Shown here piece by piece: positions 1 to 10,968 of a DNA stretch of 64,000 nt (position 1 is its first letter; every line of letters starts with the position of its first letter). The position numbers and the translations under genes were made by a program. The DNA is from Corynespora cassiicola (taxonomy: Eukaryota; Ascomycota; Dothideomycetes; Pleosporales; Corynesporascaceae): the NCBI GenBank assembly GCA_022059125.1, contig JAEUWY010000001.1, positions 3,472,001 to 3,536,000 of the forward strand. The letters run 5' to 3'. The notes under the pieces are model-generated. The model did no database searches. It had not been told where the DNA came from and saw only the letters and a program-made list of their open reading frames with translations.

Positions 1-879
1 CGGCTCCGGCTACATGTTGCCACACACCCACCACCACCATCCCTCGAACGGCATTGATTTCCTGCCATTGCGGCTGGGCCGAGCACCTCAAGGCCTCGAG
101 ACGTCTTCTATCCCTGGCCCCCACAGTCACGAGCATGAGGCTCTCCAGGTCCATGGCTGTGGCTCGCCCATGACTAGCAATCCTCCGGCTTGGTCCGGGG
201 GTTAGGCTAATAATATTAACTTCAACAATGGCAATTTTCCACGGCCACTTAGCATGAGTTCGCATCATTCGAGCGACTATAGCAAGGAACCGCTGGCTGC
301 CTGACCGTCCAGGTGGGCACACGGACGAACCTGTCTCCCCGTTCCCGCCCCTACGGCCGCCTATATCCAGGCGTTCAGGTTCATGCTTGGGCCAATTGAC
401 CCTTCATTCCAGCATGTCTAGAAATTCAGGCAATCCTTATACTTGTTCTAGAAAAGATCGCAGCATCGAGCTTCACAAGTGAGTATCCAACACAGGACAC
501 CCAGCGTGAGCAGCATGTTTACTATCTTTATACACTGCGTCTACGCCGTTTCCCCCTGATAACAACTTAATTACTAGGGCGCACAAGGCTCTGCCAGCTC
601 CCGTAACCACTTCTCACCCTCCGTATATATCCACAAGTCTGCCTTACTTTCTTTGAACCTCTGCCAACGCGCCCAAGAGCCCATCCTTGCAGTTCCCACT
701 TCTTTTTAAAAACTTGGCAAAGACCGATCGTTTCTCGTTGGAACCACACACCCATCGGCCGTTCCGCTGTTAGGCCGCCCCTAGGCTTCCACATTCGGTA
801 CTTTGTGCCGGTCCTCTCCATACTTTTTAAGCCCACCCAATTACCTCTTGCTGTCAGTGGCCAAAGGCTACAAGCAGCT
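1..879. other. intergenic region, promoter side of the first gene
   Basis: I see no convincing gene here. Short open frames on both strands lack recognisable domains or splice signals that would extend them. The right part is the presumed promoter and 5' leader of the Zn2Cys6 gene that starts at 880. Confidence 0.5.
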
Positions 880-2492
880 ATGCTCCCTGACAATCAAAAG
901 AAGGGGAGCTGTAGGCCATGTCGAGATAGGTTGGCACAGGTGAGCAGCATCTACCCATGATTTTCGAGTATTTTGCACTGACTGTGTAGTGCGACAGGAA
1001 GAAGCCTCGATGTACCGAATGCGTCAACAAGAACAAACAATGCGGAGGCTATGACATGGGCCATATCTTTATCAACGTCAATTCAACTGGCCCACCACCA
1101 CTCTGGAATAGGACTCAGAACGCACAAAAGTACCTCGTCCTGGACCTTGCCTCTCAACCTCAGTTTCCGACCATCTCTCAGTCTCCTCCGTCTGCGTCAG
1201 TTCCCACACAAACCCAATGGCCCAATTTTCCGAACCCGGACCCGAAAAATGTCCACGCCATGGTCGATGTGTTCCTCGATCTTTACTATAGACGATTTGG
1301 CCCTGAAAAAACTCCTACTGACTTGCTGACGCCTGGAAACGAGTCGGGTGGTTGGCGATACCTACTCCCGTATTGGCTGGGGCAGTCGCCGATCCTCGAC
1401 ACAGCTATTGGGGCACTGGCTGCATCTTTTATTGGTAGTCAGTATCAGGACGAGAGACTGATTGACCACGCAAGAAACATGTACCTGCACGCATTGCAGA
1501 TGGTCCAGAAGGCTCTTCCAGAACCTAATTCGACGCAACGAAAGGATCTATTGGCAACAACTCTCGTGATGAGTTCGACTGAACTGTTCATGTTCAACGA
1601 AGGCGGCACTGGCCAAGTGGCCCATATCGAAGGGGCAACTAAGCTCCTGAATGCGTCTCTCAAGACACTGCAGTTTGAAGAACTGCACGTCTACATACTG
1701 AACCAGGGGCTATTCGAAAGCCTGGCATCTCGCCGGCATTATCTGTTCTCTTCTGATGAATATCGGGACGCAGCACGGCATATTTACTCTTGTTCTCGCA
1801 CTAGTCGTAACGAGCTGTATTTTCAGTGGTGTGAGATCATCCTTCCTCTCCCGAACATTTTGCGCGCTAGCGATAGCATGGCCATTCCCGGCGCATCCTC
1901 GCGATCGTCCTCGTCTACATCATCATCTACAACAGCACTTGCACTTTTGAACGAGTTGACCCGAATGGAGCAAGCACTCTCTTCGTGGTACGATCGGGTA
2001 AAAGCAAACATGCCAGGGCCTTGGATCGTTCCTGCTACTGTCGTTGGTGCGGATTCGGTCCCGTACCCTCTACAATTTGCCAGTGTCGAGGTCTGCACAG
2101 TGTACTGTCTGTATTGGACCTCACAGGTCTTGATACTCGACACGCGGAATTCTCTCTACTCGCAAGTTCCACGTTCGGAGCTATCGGAACTCCCAGCGAG
2201 CGATCTCTCCTCGCAGATGGCAGAGTATGCCTCACTCATCTGCCGCTCCGTTCAATTTTGCACGCAAAACACCAGTTTCGCCACCACGGAGAATATTCTT
2301 GTTCCGCTCTTCGTCGTGACCAGTTTCTACTCTCGACAGGGCGATGAAGAACGCACCCAGTGGTGCATGAATGCGTTTGCACGGATTTCCCAGTCTCACA
2401 AGTTGTCATTTGCGACTGCAAAGCTCGATCTCGTAGAGCAGAAGATCCATACGGGGCCCGTACGACTGAGCGGAGTGTGGGACCAAGCGTAA
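880..2492 (+). CDS. Zn2Cys6 transcription factor with fungal-specific regulatory domain
   Basis: Two exons, 880-939 and 990-2492, give 520 aa; the 50-nt intron starts GTGAGC and ends TAG. The intron lies inside the DNA-binding domain. Joining the exons gives CX2CX6CX6CX2CX6C within residues 11-38, a complete binuclear zinc cluster, so the ATG at 880 is well supported although the long open frame begins only at 1056. The rest resembles the PF11951-type fungal transcription factor domain, with helical segments around residues 130-250 and a serine-rich tract near residue 320. It should act in the nucleus as a pathway-specific regulator. Its targets cannot be told from sequence. No enzyme or transporter gene lies next to it to suggest a pathway. 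Confidence 0.88.
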
Positions 2493-4513
2493 AAAGCGTG
2501 TCTGATTTGTCTTTGGCTCTTGACTTCGTTTCTGCATATTTTCTGTTTTTCCTTGGCTCGTGCATCTGAAAGCATTGGCGGCGTTCAATATCCTGGTCTC
2601 CACCGCTTTCCTCATTCAACATGCCTTTTCTGCATTTAACCAACACTCAATCCTCTTCACAGCACATGTATACCCCGTCCGCACTCGTTTTCAGCACATA
2701 TTCCAGTCACCTTGACATTATTTAGACTATGCTTTCTCTGGCGAACCACCAGTTGAAAAGTAGACGATGGATTTACTCTAGACGATTTTTTTTTTCTCAT
2801 TAGAGCGCTTTACTCTCAATATAGATTCACGGCCATGTATGGCCTTTTTCCTATGTGTCCCCTAACTCACCGTCCATACCTCGATACCTGTCCCCACCGT
2901 CCGACTTTGCCTTGTACCCCCTCCTTCCCTGCCGGCCGCCGAAACCACACACACACACCCGAGTCCATGGCCGCGGTACGCAGCCCCCGCGGGACGGCAT
3001 CCCTGGCCTTGCCTGCACCATGCATGCCGTGCGTGCGTGCGTGCATCGCGTCTCCCAAACGCCTGCCCGGCGTTCCTGAAACTGCATCTCGGCTGTGCAC
3101 GCTGGAAAACCGGTGTCCCCGCCTCCATCCATTGCGCACACTTGTCCCCCGCGGAGCAGGCTGACGGACTGACTGACTGACTGACTGACTGACTGACTGG
3201 CTGGACACCATTCATGTACGTATACACCGATACCAGCGCATGGGTAGATGTATGGACGGACGGACAGTGGAAATATGCCTCCCTCCCTCCCTCCCCACAA
3301 CATGTACGAGCAAACTACGCAACGCTCCCCTCCATCCCCCAGTCCAAGATGAAGCCCTCGCGAGGCATTGGCGCACACGTCGATCAAATTTAGAGTTCGT
3401 TGTGCAATGGTACATGTACGAGCCGAGACAGCGGATCCCGTGCCTGGAACCTAGAGCTGAGGAGGCGGGGAGAAGGGCCGAGGTAAGCGGGATAGTCGTT
3501 GCTTGAAGTGTGTGTGGGGTGGGATGGGATGGGGTGGGGTTTTTTGCATTGGAATAAGGTTTCTGTTGCAGAGCTCACTGTGTGGAGGGATGCTTTCATC
3601 GTGTAGATCCTTCTCTTAGCTAGCCAGATCCGATCCGTGACTTCATTTCGATGAGCAAGTCGTGGACAAGCTCGTATAGTCTTCGCTTGCTCAAATGCTC
3701 ACAATGCAGCAAAAGAGGGACCAGGTAGGCTTGGGAGAAGGAAGTACTTCAATTCTAAACATTAAGGTTCTGTGTCTGTGTGTATCTGCATGCTCGCATG
3801 TGCATTAACCATCTAATCCCATCGCATCTTCACATCCTCTTTCCCTTGCCCTCCCATCCCATCCATCTACAAGCGCTCACTCCGCGCCCTTGCATGACCC
3901 CTTCGTGGGCCGTCTTGCCATATATACACGCTCGTGTACATGTCTGCAAACCCGTTCCGCGCCTCCAAGCGCAAGGAACCGGGCCATCATTAAGGGGATG
4001 GAGTGGGATCCATAGGTGATGATATAGACTGTAGGTTCAAGGAAAAGGGTGTGGTGCGAGTTAAATGCGTGAGTGCGACTAAAAAAGTCTCCACCTGGCT
4101 AGCCAGATGGCTCAAAAACAACCATGAAGCGGCATGCTCAAAGCCAAAAGGAAAATAAAGCAAAGAATCCAAAAAAAACGACGAAAAAGAGACAAAAATG
4201 GTCTCGCAAAATTGCCTCCATCGCCGCCGCCGTGGTTTGTCGTCCAGCCTCCAGTTGTGTGGTTTGTATGTACAAGTTGGTTGAAGGGAATGTGAGGTAT
4301 GGAGGTCTAGTATAGATATGGATTCTCGGAAATAGAAAAAACGCCGTTTGGTGTCCGGATGCTGGAATGGATGTAGTGCTTGTGATTCGACAAGAGTAGG
4401 AAAAGCACTGTCTGAATGGACTGCTTGAACGCCATCATAAAACGACTTTTAATGGGATCCAGTGTAGGAGCATAAAAAAACGAGAACTACCCATGGTGGG
4501 AAGCCTCAGGCCC
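2493..4513. other. intergenic region, 3' side of two convergent genes
   Basis: About 2 kb between the stop of the zinc-cluster gene and the stop of the chitin synthase gene, which converge here. It holds a GACT tetranucleotide tract (3167-3199), a CCCT-type tract near 3283-3295 and low-complexity runs. Overlapping open frames on both strands have no domain and look like chance readings of repeats. Confidence 0.6.
3167..3199. repeat. GACT tetranucleotide microsatellite
   Basis: About eight uninterrupted copies of GACT. The tract is not in a gene. It opens reading frames on the complementary strand that only encode a serine/glutamine/valine repeat. Confidence 0.9.
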
Positions 4514-7223
4514 TTAGTTGCCTGGGTGCTTCTTGCTGAGCCTGTTGCGCTTCTTCTTCTCCGAGTCGCGTGACTCGCTGCGTCCGTGCGAGGGCTGTTC
4601 CGTGGGCGAGGCGAGCGGCGCGGGAGAAACGTCGCGCATCAAGCTCCGCTGTTGCTGCTGCTGCTGCTGCATCTCGTAGCCGAGCTCCTCACCCGGAGCA
4701 GTCCTCACGTAGCTCTGGCGTGCAAGAGGGCTGCGCCCAGTGCGGGTATTCGACTGGGAGCTGTTGGAGGCGTGGCGGTCGTGGGTGGCCTGGGGTGGGG
4801 AGAGGTCGCTAGCGCCATACTCAACGGCGAGGGGAGAGTTGGTGGCGGGAGAATACTGAGCGTTGTGGATGTTCTGCTCGCTGTTGCCACGCGAGTGAGG
4901 GGGTCGCTGCGGCAGCTTTCCTTGTCCCTGGTACACGGAGTCGTCGGAGAAAGACTCTACAGACTCGTGGTATCCACGCTTGTCGAGGCTAGAGCTGAGC
5001 TGGTAGGGAGAGTTGTCACTACGTTCAGCCTCGAAGTAAGCGCCACCAGCAGGCTTCTGTTGTGCCTGAGCCTTGTGATACATGCGAGCGTCTTCGGGGT
5101 CCATGAAACTCTCGACACGGCGGGGCAGGTAGACCGAGTTGTTGTTGGACGTGCCGGAAACGAACGAGTCCATGGACGAACGCGGGTGCAGGGGAACATT
5201 GGGGACGTTGGGGTTGCGAGGCAGCGTGTTGGGCAAGGTGAGACCAGAGTCGTTGGCTTGCTGGTACCAACCGTTTGGCAGCCTCTCGGCCTGAGCAAAA
5301 CGTCCCTCGAGATTGTCGGATGGCTGGAGAGGGGTAACTCCCGCGCGGTTCTTTTGCTGCTCAGCTGCAGACTTGAACGTCTCGGGCACAACGTTGAGAT
5401 CGTCGCCGTTCTGCTCAGCCTGCTCGATGGCTTGGGCAGGGGTGGTCTTGTCGTCGGCCTTACCGGCGTCGGCACGGGGACCTCCCCAAGTACGCTGACC
5501 GGCAGTGAAGATGCCATAAACCATGTAGATCCAGTTGAAGAAGGGGTTGAGAACGAACATGACGGGGTACATCATGATCTTGTAGCGACCAAGCTTGGCA
5601 CCAAAGTACAGCATGAGAATCCAGTTCAGACCGAGCGAGATGGCGATGAAACCGACGGGAAGGTTCTCAACCTTTTGCGAGGTGGTGATGAGCGAGATGA
5701 CCAGGATGAAGAAGAGCAGGGCAGTGGTTCGGATGGTGTTCTGCATAAAACGAATGATGCAGAGAATGGGGTAGCGCTTCCAGAGACGAATATCAGTCAA
5801 CATGCACACTTCGTTGGTGATGAACCCCAAGAACCAGCGGCGACGCTGCTTGATCAGAGACCTGAACTCCTGGACGGCCTCGGTCTTGCAGAAAGCTCCC
5901 GTGTTCATCTGGATCTGGTACCGCTCCTTGGCGCCAATCATGAACAAGTGAGTGAGCCAACGGTCCTCGCCCAAGTGGCATTTTCCGTAGTCGAAGAGAT
6001 CCTCGCACTGCTCGGCCTTATCAGCAAAGTAGTACTTAGCCATGCGTCGGAAGGCCGAGAAGCGAAGAATGGTCAGGGCACCGGGCAGACAGGTGACTGC
6101 ACCACAGCCAGACTCGACGGAACGCTCGAAAAGCTGACCGTGGATGTACTCCATGTCCTGAAGAAGGGTGAGGATCGAGTTCTTGTCCGTAGTCGAGGTG
6201 ATGACGCCGGTCATGGCCAACATGTTCTTCTTGCTTCCAGGCTTGAGCTCCATCTCGTACATGAAGTTCTGGATGCAGACCTTGTCCAGGATGCAGTCGG
6301 AGTCGATGAAGAGGACGAACAGGTTGTCGTTGCGCTTGAGGTACTCGGTGTAGATCTTGTCAATGAGCTTGAAGGTCCGCTTCTGGCAGTGACGCTTGCC
6401 ACCGTGGGGGAAACGGGAGACGGTGATGCGGCAGTGACGGTAGGTGACATCGATGGACTTGGGGTACGAGTCGAGGGTCAAGGGAACGCCGAGCTTCTCG
6501 ATGGTGTTGAGGTACAGCTCGCCCTCGTCGTCTCCGTCAAAGGACAGGAAAATGTGCAAGCACGATGGGGGGTAGTCGCAGTCGACCAGCGAGTCAATGG
6601 TGCGCAGAAGCACGTCTGGCAACTCGTTGTAGCAAGGCATGATGATGACGACCTTGGGGGCAGAGGCCTCGTCGAGAACCGTCTTGATCCTCTTGGAGCG
6701 GCCAACGGAGTGAGTGACGAGCTGGTAGACGCAGAACAGCCAGGGGATGGTGAGCAGACCGGCAAAGGACCAGAAGGCAAACCACTGCAGGCCCTCGGTC
6801 ATGGCCGTGGGGAAGTACTGCACCACCTGCGGCGGGAGCGGGAGGGTGACAACCATGATGGGAAGGAAGATACCACTGGACAAGCATTAGACGGGAGAGG
6901 CGGGCAGTCATGGGCCGGGTACGTACCGGAAACCGCAGAAGAGGAACATCATGATGACGGCAAGGATGCGGACGCTGATGGTCTCGGCCTTTTGGAAGAC
7001 CTTGACCAAGCAGTACATGAAGGCGGCGAGCCATAGGAACCATTCGAGAAGAGCCATGAGCATGAGGGGGCCGATGATGGAGACGTAGACAATCTGTCGC
7101 CGTCAGTCATGAGGGAAGGGCCCGGAAGGGGAGCAAACTCACATCCTTGGTGGGCCATGGGTCGGTGATGGAGGGCACGCCATCCTCGTCGGCGCGCGCC
7201 ACGAGGTTCAGGTGCTCCCACAT
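4514..7223 (-). CDS. chitin synthase, class VI-like (fungal chitin synthase family)
   Basis: Three exons on the minus strand (7223-7143, 7093-6927, 6875-4514) give 869 aa; the introns are 49 and 51 nt. The enzyme transfers N-acetylglucosamine from UDP-GlcNAc to growing chitin at the plasma membrane. Hydrophobic segments lie near residues 29-60, 70-100 and 110-135. The GT2 catalytic domain shows a DSD motif (274-276), EDRW (386-389) and the QRRRW signature (426-430), followed by a C-terminal membrane cluster around residues 455-560. The last 280 residues are hydrophilic, with a run of eight glutamines and a basic tail. The short N-terminus without a myosin motor or long disordered head, and the overall length, fit class VI (Aspergillus ChsD-like) better than classes I-III or V/VII. 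That class call is from recall, not alignment. The ATG at 7223 starts the first exon that splices in frame. Confidence 0.92.
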
Positions 7224-7945
7224 GGCGGCTGTGGGGAGCTGGCTGATGGGGGAGCGAGAGTGGTGGGGTCGGGCGGGGTGGGGTGAACGAGCGAAGGAGA
7301 TCGAGCAAAAGGCGAAGCTTGGGGCTGTCGGCTACTCTATATCATGAGGCAGCGAGCGGCGTTTGGCGACTTCTGGCTTGCTGTTAGCCGGCGGCCCGGG
7401 GGGTGGGTGCAGAAGCGGTGGGCACGCACCGAGTCGGGTGGAGGGTGGTGGGCGAGGGCGAGGGCGAGGGCGACGGCAGCGGCTGGTCAAGTGATGCAGC
7501 GGAGGCGTCGTCGCACAAGGCCGGAGGGTCGAGGGTGGGTGGATGGAACGAAAGGCGAGGTCGCAGCGGCGCTCTTTTGAAAGAGGTGCCGGTGGATCGG
7601 TAGGGGGGGCGCTGTCAATTGGTGTGTATCCAGATTTTTTTTTTTCGCGCGGCTCCCGGTACGGGGGAGGGTGGAGAGGAAACGAATGTAGGGGAAAGAA
7701 AAGAGGCGGTTAGTAGAACAAGGACAAAGTCATTACAGCAGAGCGCACACGGAGGAGGGAAGAAAGAGGCGTGGCAGAAGAGGCAAGAAGTAGGCAGCGG
7801 CGAGGGGGTCGGCCCTGGTTTGTACGATGGCACGAGAAGAAGCGCGGGCTCGGGGGGGTGCAGCGTCCAAGACTGAGTCGCGCCCAAAAGGTGCAGCTAC
7901 GTGCAGCTACTGCGAGCTACCGGCAGGCCGCTGCAGGCGTGTACC

Positions 7946-7984
7946 GCCATTCGCAGCCATTCGCAGCCATTCGCAGCCATTCCC
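7946..7984. repeat. short tandem repeat, 10-bp unit
   Basis: Just under four tandem copies of a 10-bp unit (GCCATTCGCA), the last copy diverged. It lies in the chitin synthase upstream region. Confidence 0.75.
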
Positions 7985-8354
7985 AGGCGCTACTCGCAGC
8001 CACTGGCAGCTACTCGCGGCTACTGTTCGATCTTCGCTGGGGGGACCAACCGCTTCGGGCGAGCCGGCCGCTGGCCTCTGTTCCACTTTTGCTCCGCTTG
8101 TGCCCCAGGGAGCCAGGGCGCGCGAGCCAAGCAGGGGACGCGCCTGTGCAGCGACTCTATTTCGAGACGCCTCGCGCCAGCCGGCCCTGGCCCGCTGCCG
8201 TTGGGCGTCTGGGGGCATCCTCGCCTCGTTTCCTGCTGTTTCAAGGCGCCGCCATGCCTGTTTGGCCTGCCGCGGGCGGGTGGCACGACTGGGTGCGAGG
8301 CGTGGGAGCAGCCGACAGAAGCAAAGACGCCAACTCCGGACGGACGGACAGGCA

Positions 8355-8438
8355 GACAGGCGGGCAGACAGGCGGGCAGACAGGCGGGCAGACAGGCGGG
8401 CAGACAGGCGGGCAGACAGGCGGGCAGACAGGCGGACC
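8355..8438. repeat. 12-bp minisatellite
   Basis: Six perfect copies of GACAGGCGGGCA followed by a partial diverged copy. The unit is a multiple of three without a stop in several frames, which explains the long overlapping open frames seen here on both strands. Confidence 0.92.
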
Positions 8439-9031
8439 GACGGCGTGACAGCAGCACAGTCTGAGCCTGCGCCAGGGGCCTCTCTGGAGTCTGGAGCCGA
8501 GTACACGGGGGGCATGCGAGCGGGCAGGCAGGCAGGCAGGTGTGGGAGAGCGGATTCCGCCCGGCCACCCGCGGCGCGCATGCTGGCACGCAGCACAGCA
8601 CAGCAGCACAGCACAGCACGCAGGCTGGTGAGGAGGAGCATGGCATCATCTCGCACCGGCAGGAAAGAATTTGCGCCCTTCATGCACGCGGCCCTGGCCT
8701 GCCCTGGCCTGCCCCGTCGTGCTCCGTCGTGCCCGCGCCTCTGCTGGAGGTTTCATTGCCAAGCCGCCCCGGCGCCCCGGCCTCTCCCCTGACGGCGTAT
8801 CATGGGCCTCTGCCTGCCCGGCCTGACTAACAAGCCTCGCCCAAACCGCCACGCCAGTCTGGCCAATGTCGCGGCCGTGCCCGCTCCGTGCTCGTGCTGG
8901 CTGTCAACACCGTCGCTGCATGCCTCTCTGGCTCGCACACCTCTCCAGCCTCGCTACCCGCCTGGCCACGGCACGCCCCAAGAGTCCCGCCTGCAGGTCC
9001 CCCTCCCTCCTCCCTCCTCGCTGGCGCCCCT

Positions 9032-9065
9032 ATCCTGCTCTCCTGCTCTCCTGCTCTCCTGCTCC
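9032..9065. repeat. pyrimidine-rich 10-bp tandem repeat
   Basis: About three copies of TCCTGCTCTC in tandem in the long intergenic region. No function is visible. Confidence 0.7.
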
Positions 9066-10968
9066 GCTCGCCGCGCGCCGGCGGGTGGTGAGACGGCTAA
9101 AGAAAGCATCCTCCGTAGACGAACACGAGGTCTGTGGGGACGACGTCGGTGCAATTCGAGCAGAGATGCCACCAGATGGCCGTCGGGCCGTCACGTCGCC
9201 AGCTCCCTTGGGCCCTCCAGACAGCCCACACCACACACACACCACGCCCACCCGTTGCACTGCGCTGCCGTCGTGATGCTTGGTGCCATCGCAGCTTGCC
9301 TGCCACCCGCCCACATGCTCCCTCTCCAGATTCCAGGCCTTGGTCGCCTTGGTGCGTCGACGTGCCGATCGCCTGCCGCTTGGTGCTGCACGGCTCGCAG
9401 CCACCCTGCCGCAGCTTCCGAGGCCTCGGAACCGCTCACTTGACCATCACCATGCCGATCTTCTGGAATCCGAGGTGGCAATCTTCCGGCCTCGATCGCT
9501 GATCGCCGCACTGTCGCCCCCAGGGCTGAAATCGATAGACGCTGTGCATTGCATCTCGCCGTCGTAGACTTTGTCTCCGTCCAACTTTTGTCGTCTACTG
9601 CTACCACCACCACGACTCCAGGCATACGCTCGATGGGGTACCTTGGTACGTACCCGGCCAGGCTCGCGCGCGACTCATGAGCGACTCATGAGCCTACTGA
9701 GGCATGAACCGCCTACCCCTGACACCTTTTTCCCTCTGCAAATTCGAGCCCTTTGGCCCTACGCCGCACGGCCATGGCTCCTCCTTTACGAACGAGCGGT
9801 CGTATCCGATCGTGACACCAGGCCGTCCAAGAAAAACCCGTGGTTAGGGGGGCCTTTTCCAGTAATGTCACCCACTCGCTTTGGGAGACTGCTGAGTCGC
9901 CCGCTCCACATGCCGTGCTCCGGTCGCGTCAACCTGCTCTAGCGTCCATGCCAATTGTGCCCGTCCTAGTCCTCCGTCCGCTGCTGTCCTTGAATTTGCC
10001 CATGGTTTGGCCCACCGACGATCGTGCATCCTCAAGACACTCAACACATGGCTTGAGCCGTCGGCTCTCCTTGGGAGGGGACGCTGCAGTGACGGCTCTT
10101 TGTCAGGCCAATTTCTGGAAAAAGGGTCCAGACTGCATCACCTGAGCTTCGCACCGACGAGACTCGGTGTGTGGTAGAGGGTAAAATCTCCGGCGTGCTC
10201 GATTTAGTATCGCTCACGGTACTTTTTTGTCGCTGGATCCATGCAAAGGGGCCACGACATATATTGACCAAAACCAAGTGCACTCGTTTCAGCTCGACAT
10301 CTTTTTCGAGCATGCACCCGACGCAAAAGTACGCATCGACCGGTAAGCAACTGAGATTAGACACGTGATTGCACTTTGATTGCACTTTGATGCCGGGAAT
10401 CTTGGAAATCATCGAGCGCCTACGGGGCTGTCTCCAGGCTGCAGGCGGGGGGGACTCTACCAGTCCATGGGGTACCTAGGTGTCTACTGGGGCTCCCAAC
10501 AATTGGGTCAAGTGTACAAAAGCTGGTTCTCAACTGGCCATCTCTTCCTCCCAACCGCCCAGTTCTCCAGGGCCACAATGTAAACCAGCCATTCCAGTAC
10601 CCGGGGATACTAGGTGCCTCCAACAGGGCTCCTTCACGTGCCTTGGATGCTCCTGCCCCTTCCATAGTGACATGCTCGCGCTTGCCCTTCACGTGCTTAC
10701 ATAAGCCCGTGCACGGACCCTGGAGATAACGTCTGCAGGAACACTGGAACTTCGCAAACCCACTTGGGTATTCTCGCTCTACACGTCCCCCACCAACCCC
10801 AGCCCGCCCAACCCTCTCCCTCGCCCTGCCGCGAGCTGCACGCTGCGAACCCCCCCAAATGCTAGCAGACACCGCGCCCGACATAGAAAATTTCCATGTT
10901 CACATATCATAACCAGCTGCAACCACCGTCATTCTCCGCCCCTCCACCACTGCGGAACCTGCTGTACC

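Larger units (their letters stand above)
7224..10968. other. 3.7 kb gene-free GC-rich region with minisatellites
   Basis: This lies between the 5' ends of the divergent chitin synthase and UPF2 genes, so it contains both promoters. The middle is GC-rich and repetitive, with a 10-bp repeat near 7946-7984, a 12-bp minisatellite at 8355-8438 and a 10-bp pyrimidine repeat near 9032-9065. Several open frames of 100-320 codons overlap in all frames over the repeats; none shows a domain or splice sites. I find no supported gene. Confidence 0.6.

Noticed and set aside
2851..3387. Minus-strand ORFs of 114-178 codons over the GACT tract
   Set aside because: Low-complexity reading of the tetranucleotide repeat with cysteine/arginine-rich noise; no recognisable family.
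4586..7036. 816-codon open frame on the plus strand across the chitin synthase gene
   Set aside because: It mirrors the chitin synthase coding strand, has low-complexity Val/Gly/Leu/Glu composition and no domain; GC-rich genes often open the opposite frame.
8355..8438. Possible CRISPR-like array
   Set aside because: The repeats are contiguous 12-bp units without spacers, and the genome is eukaryotic.
7771..8792. Several overlapping ORFs of 187-321 codons on both strands
   Set aside because: All owe their length to the 12-bp minisatellite and GC-rich sequence; no domain, splice site or start context supports them.
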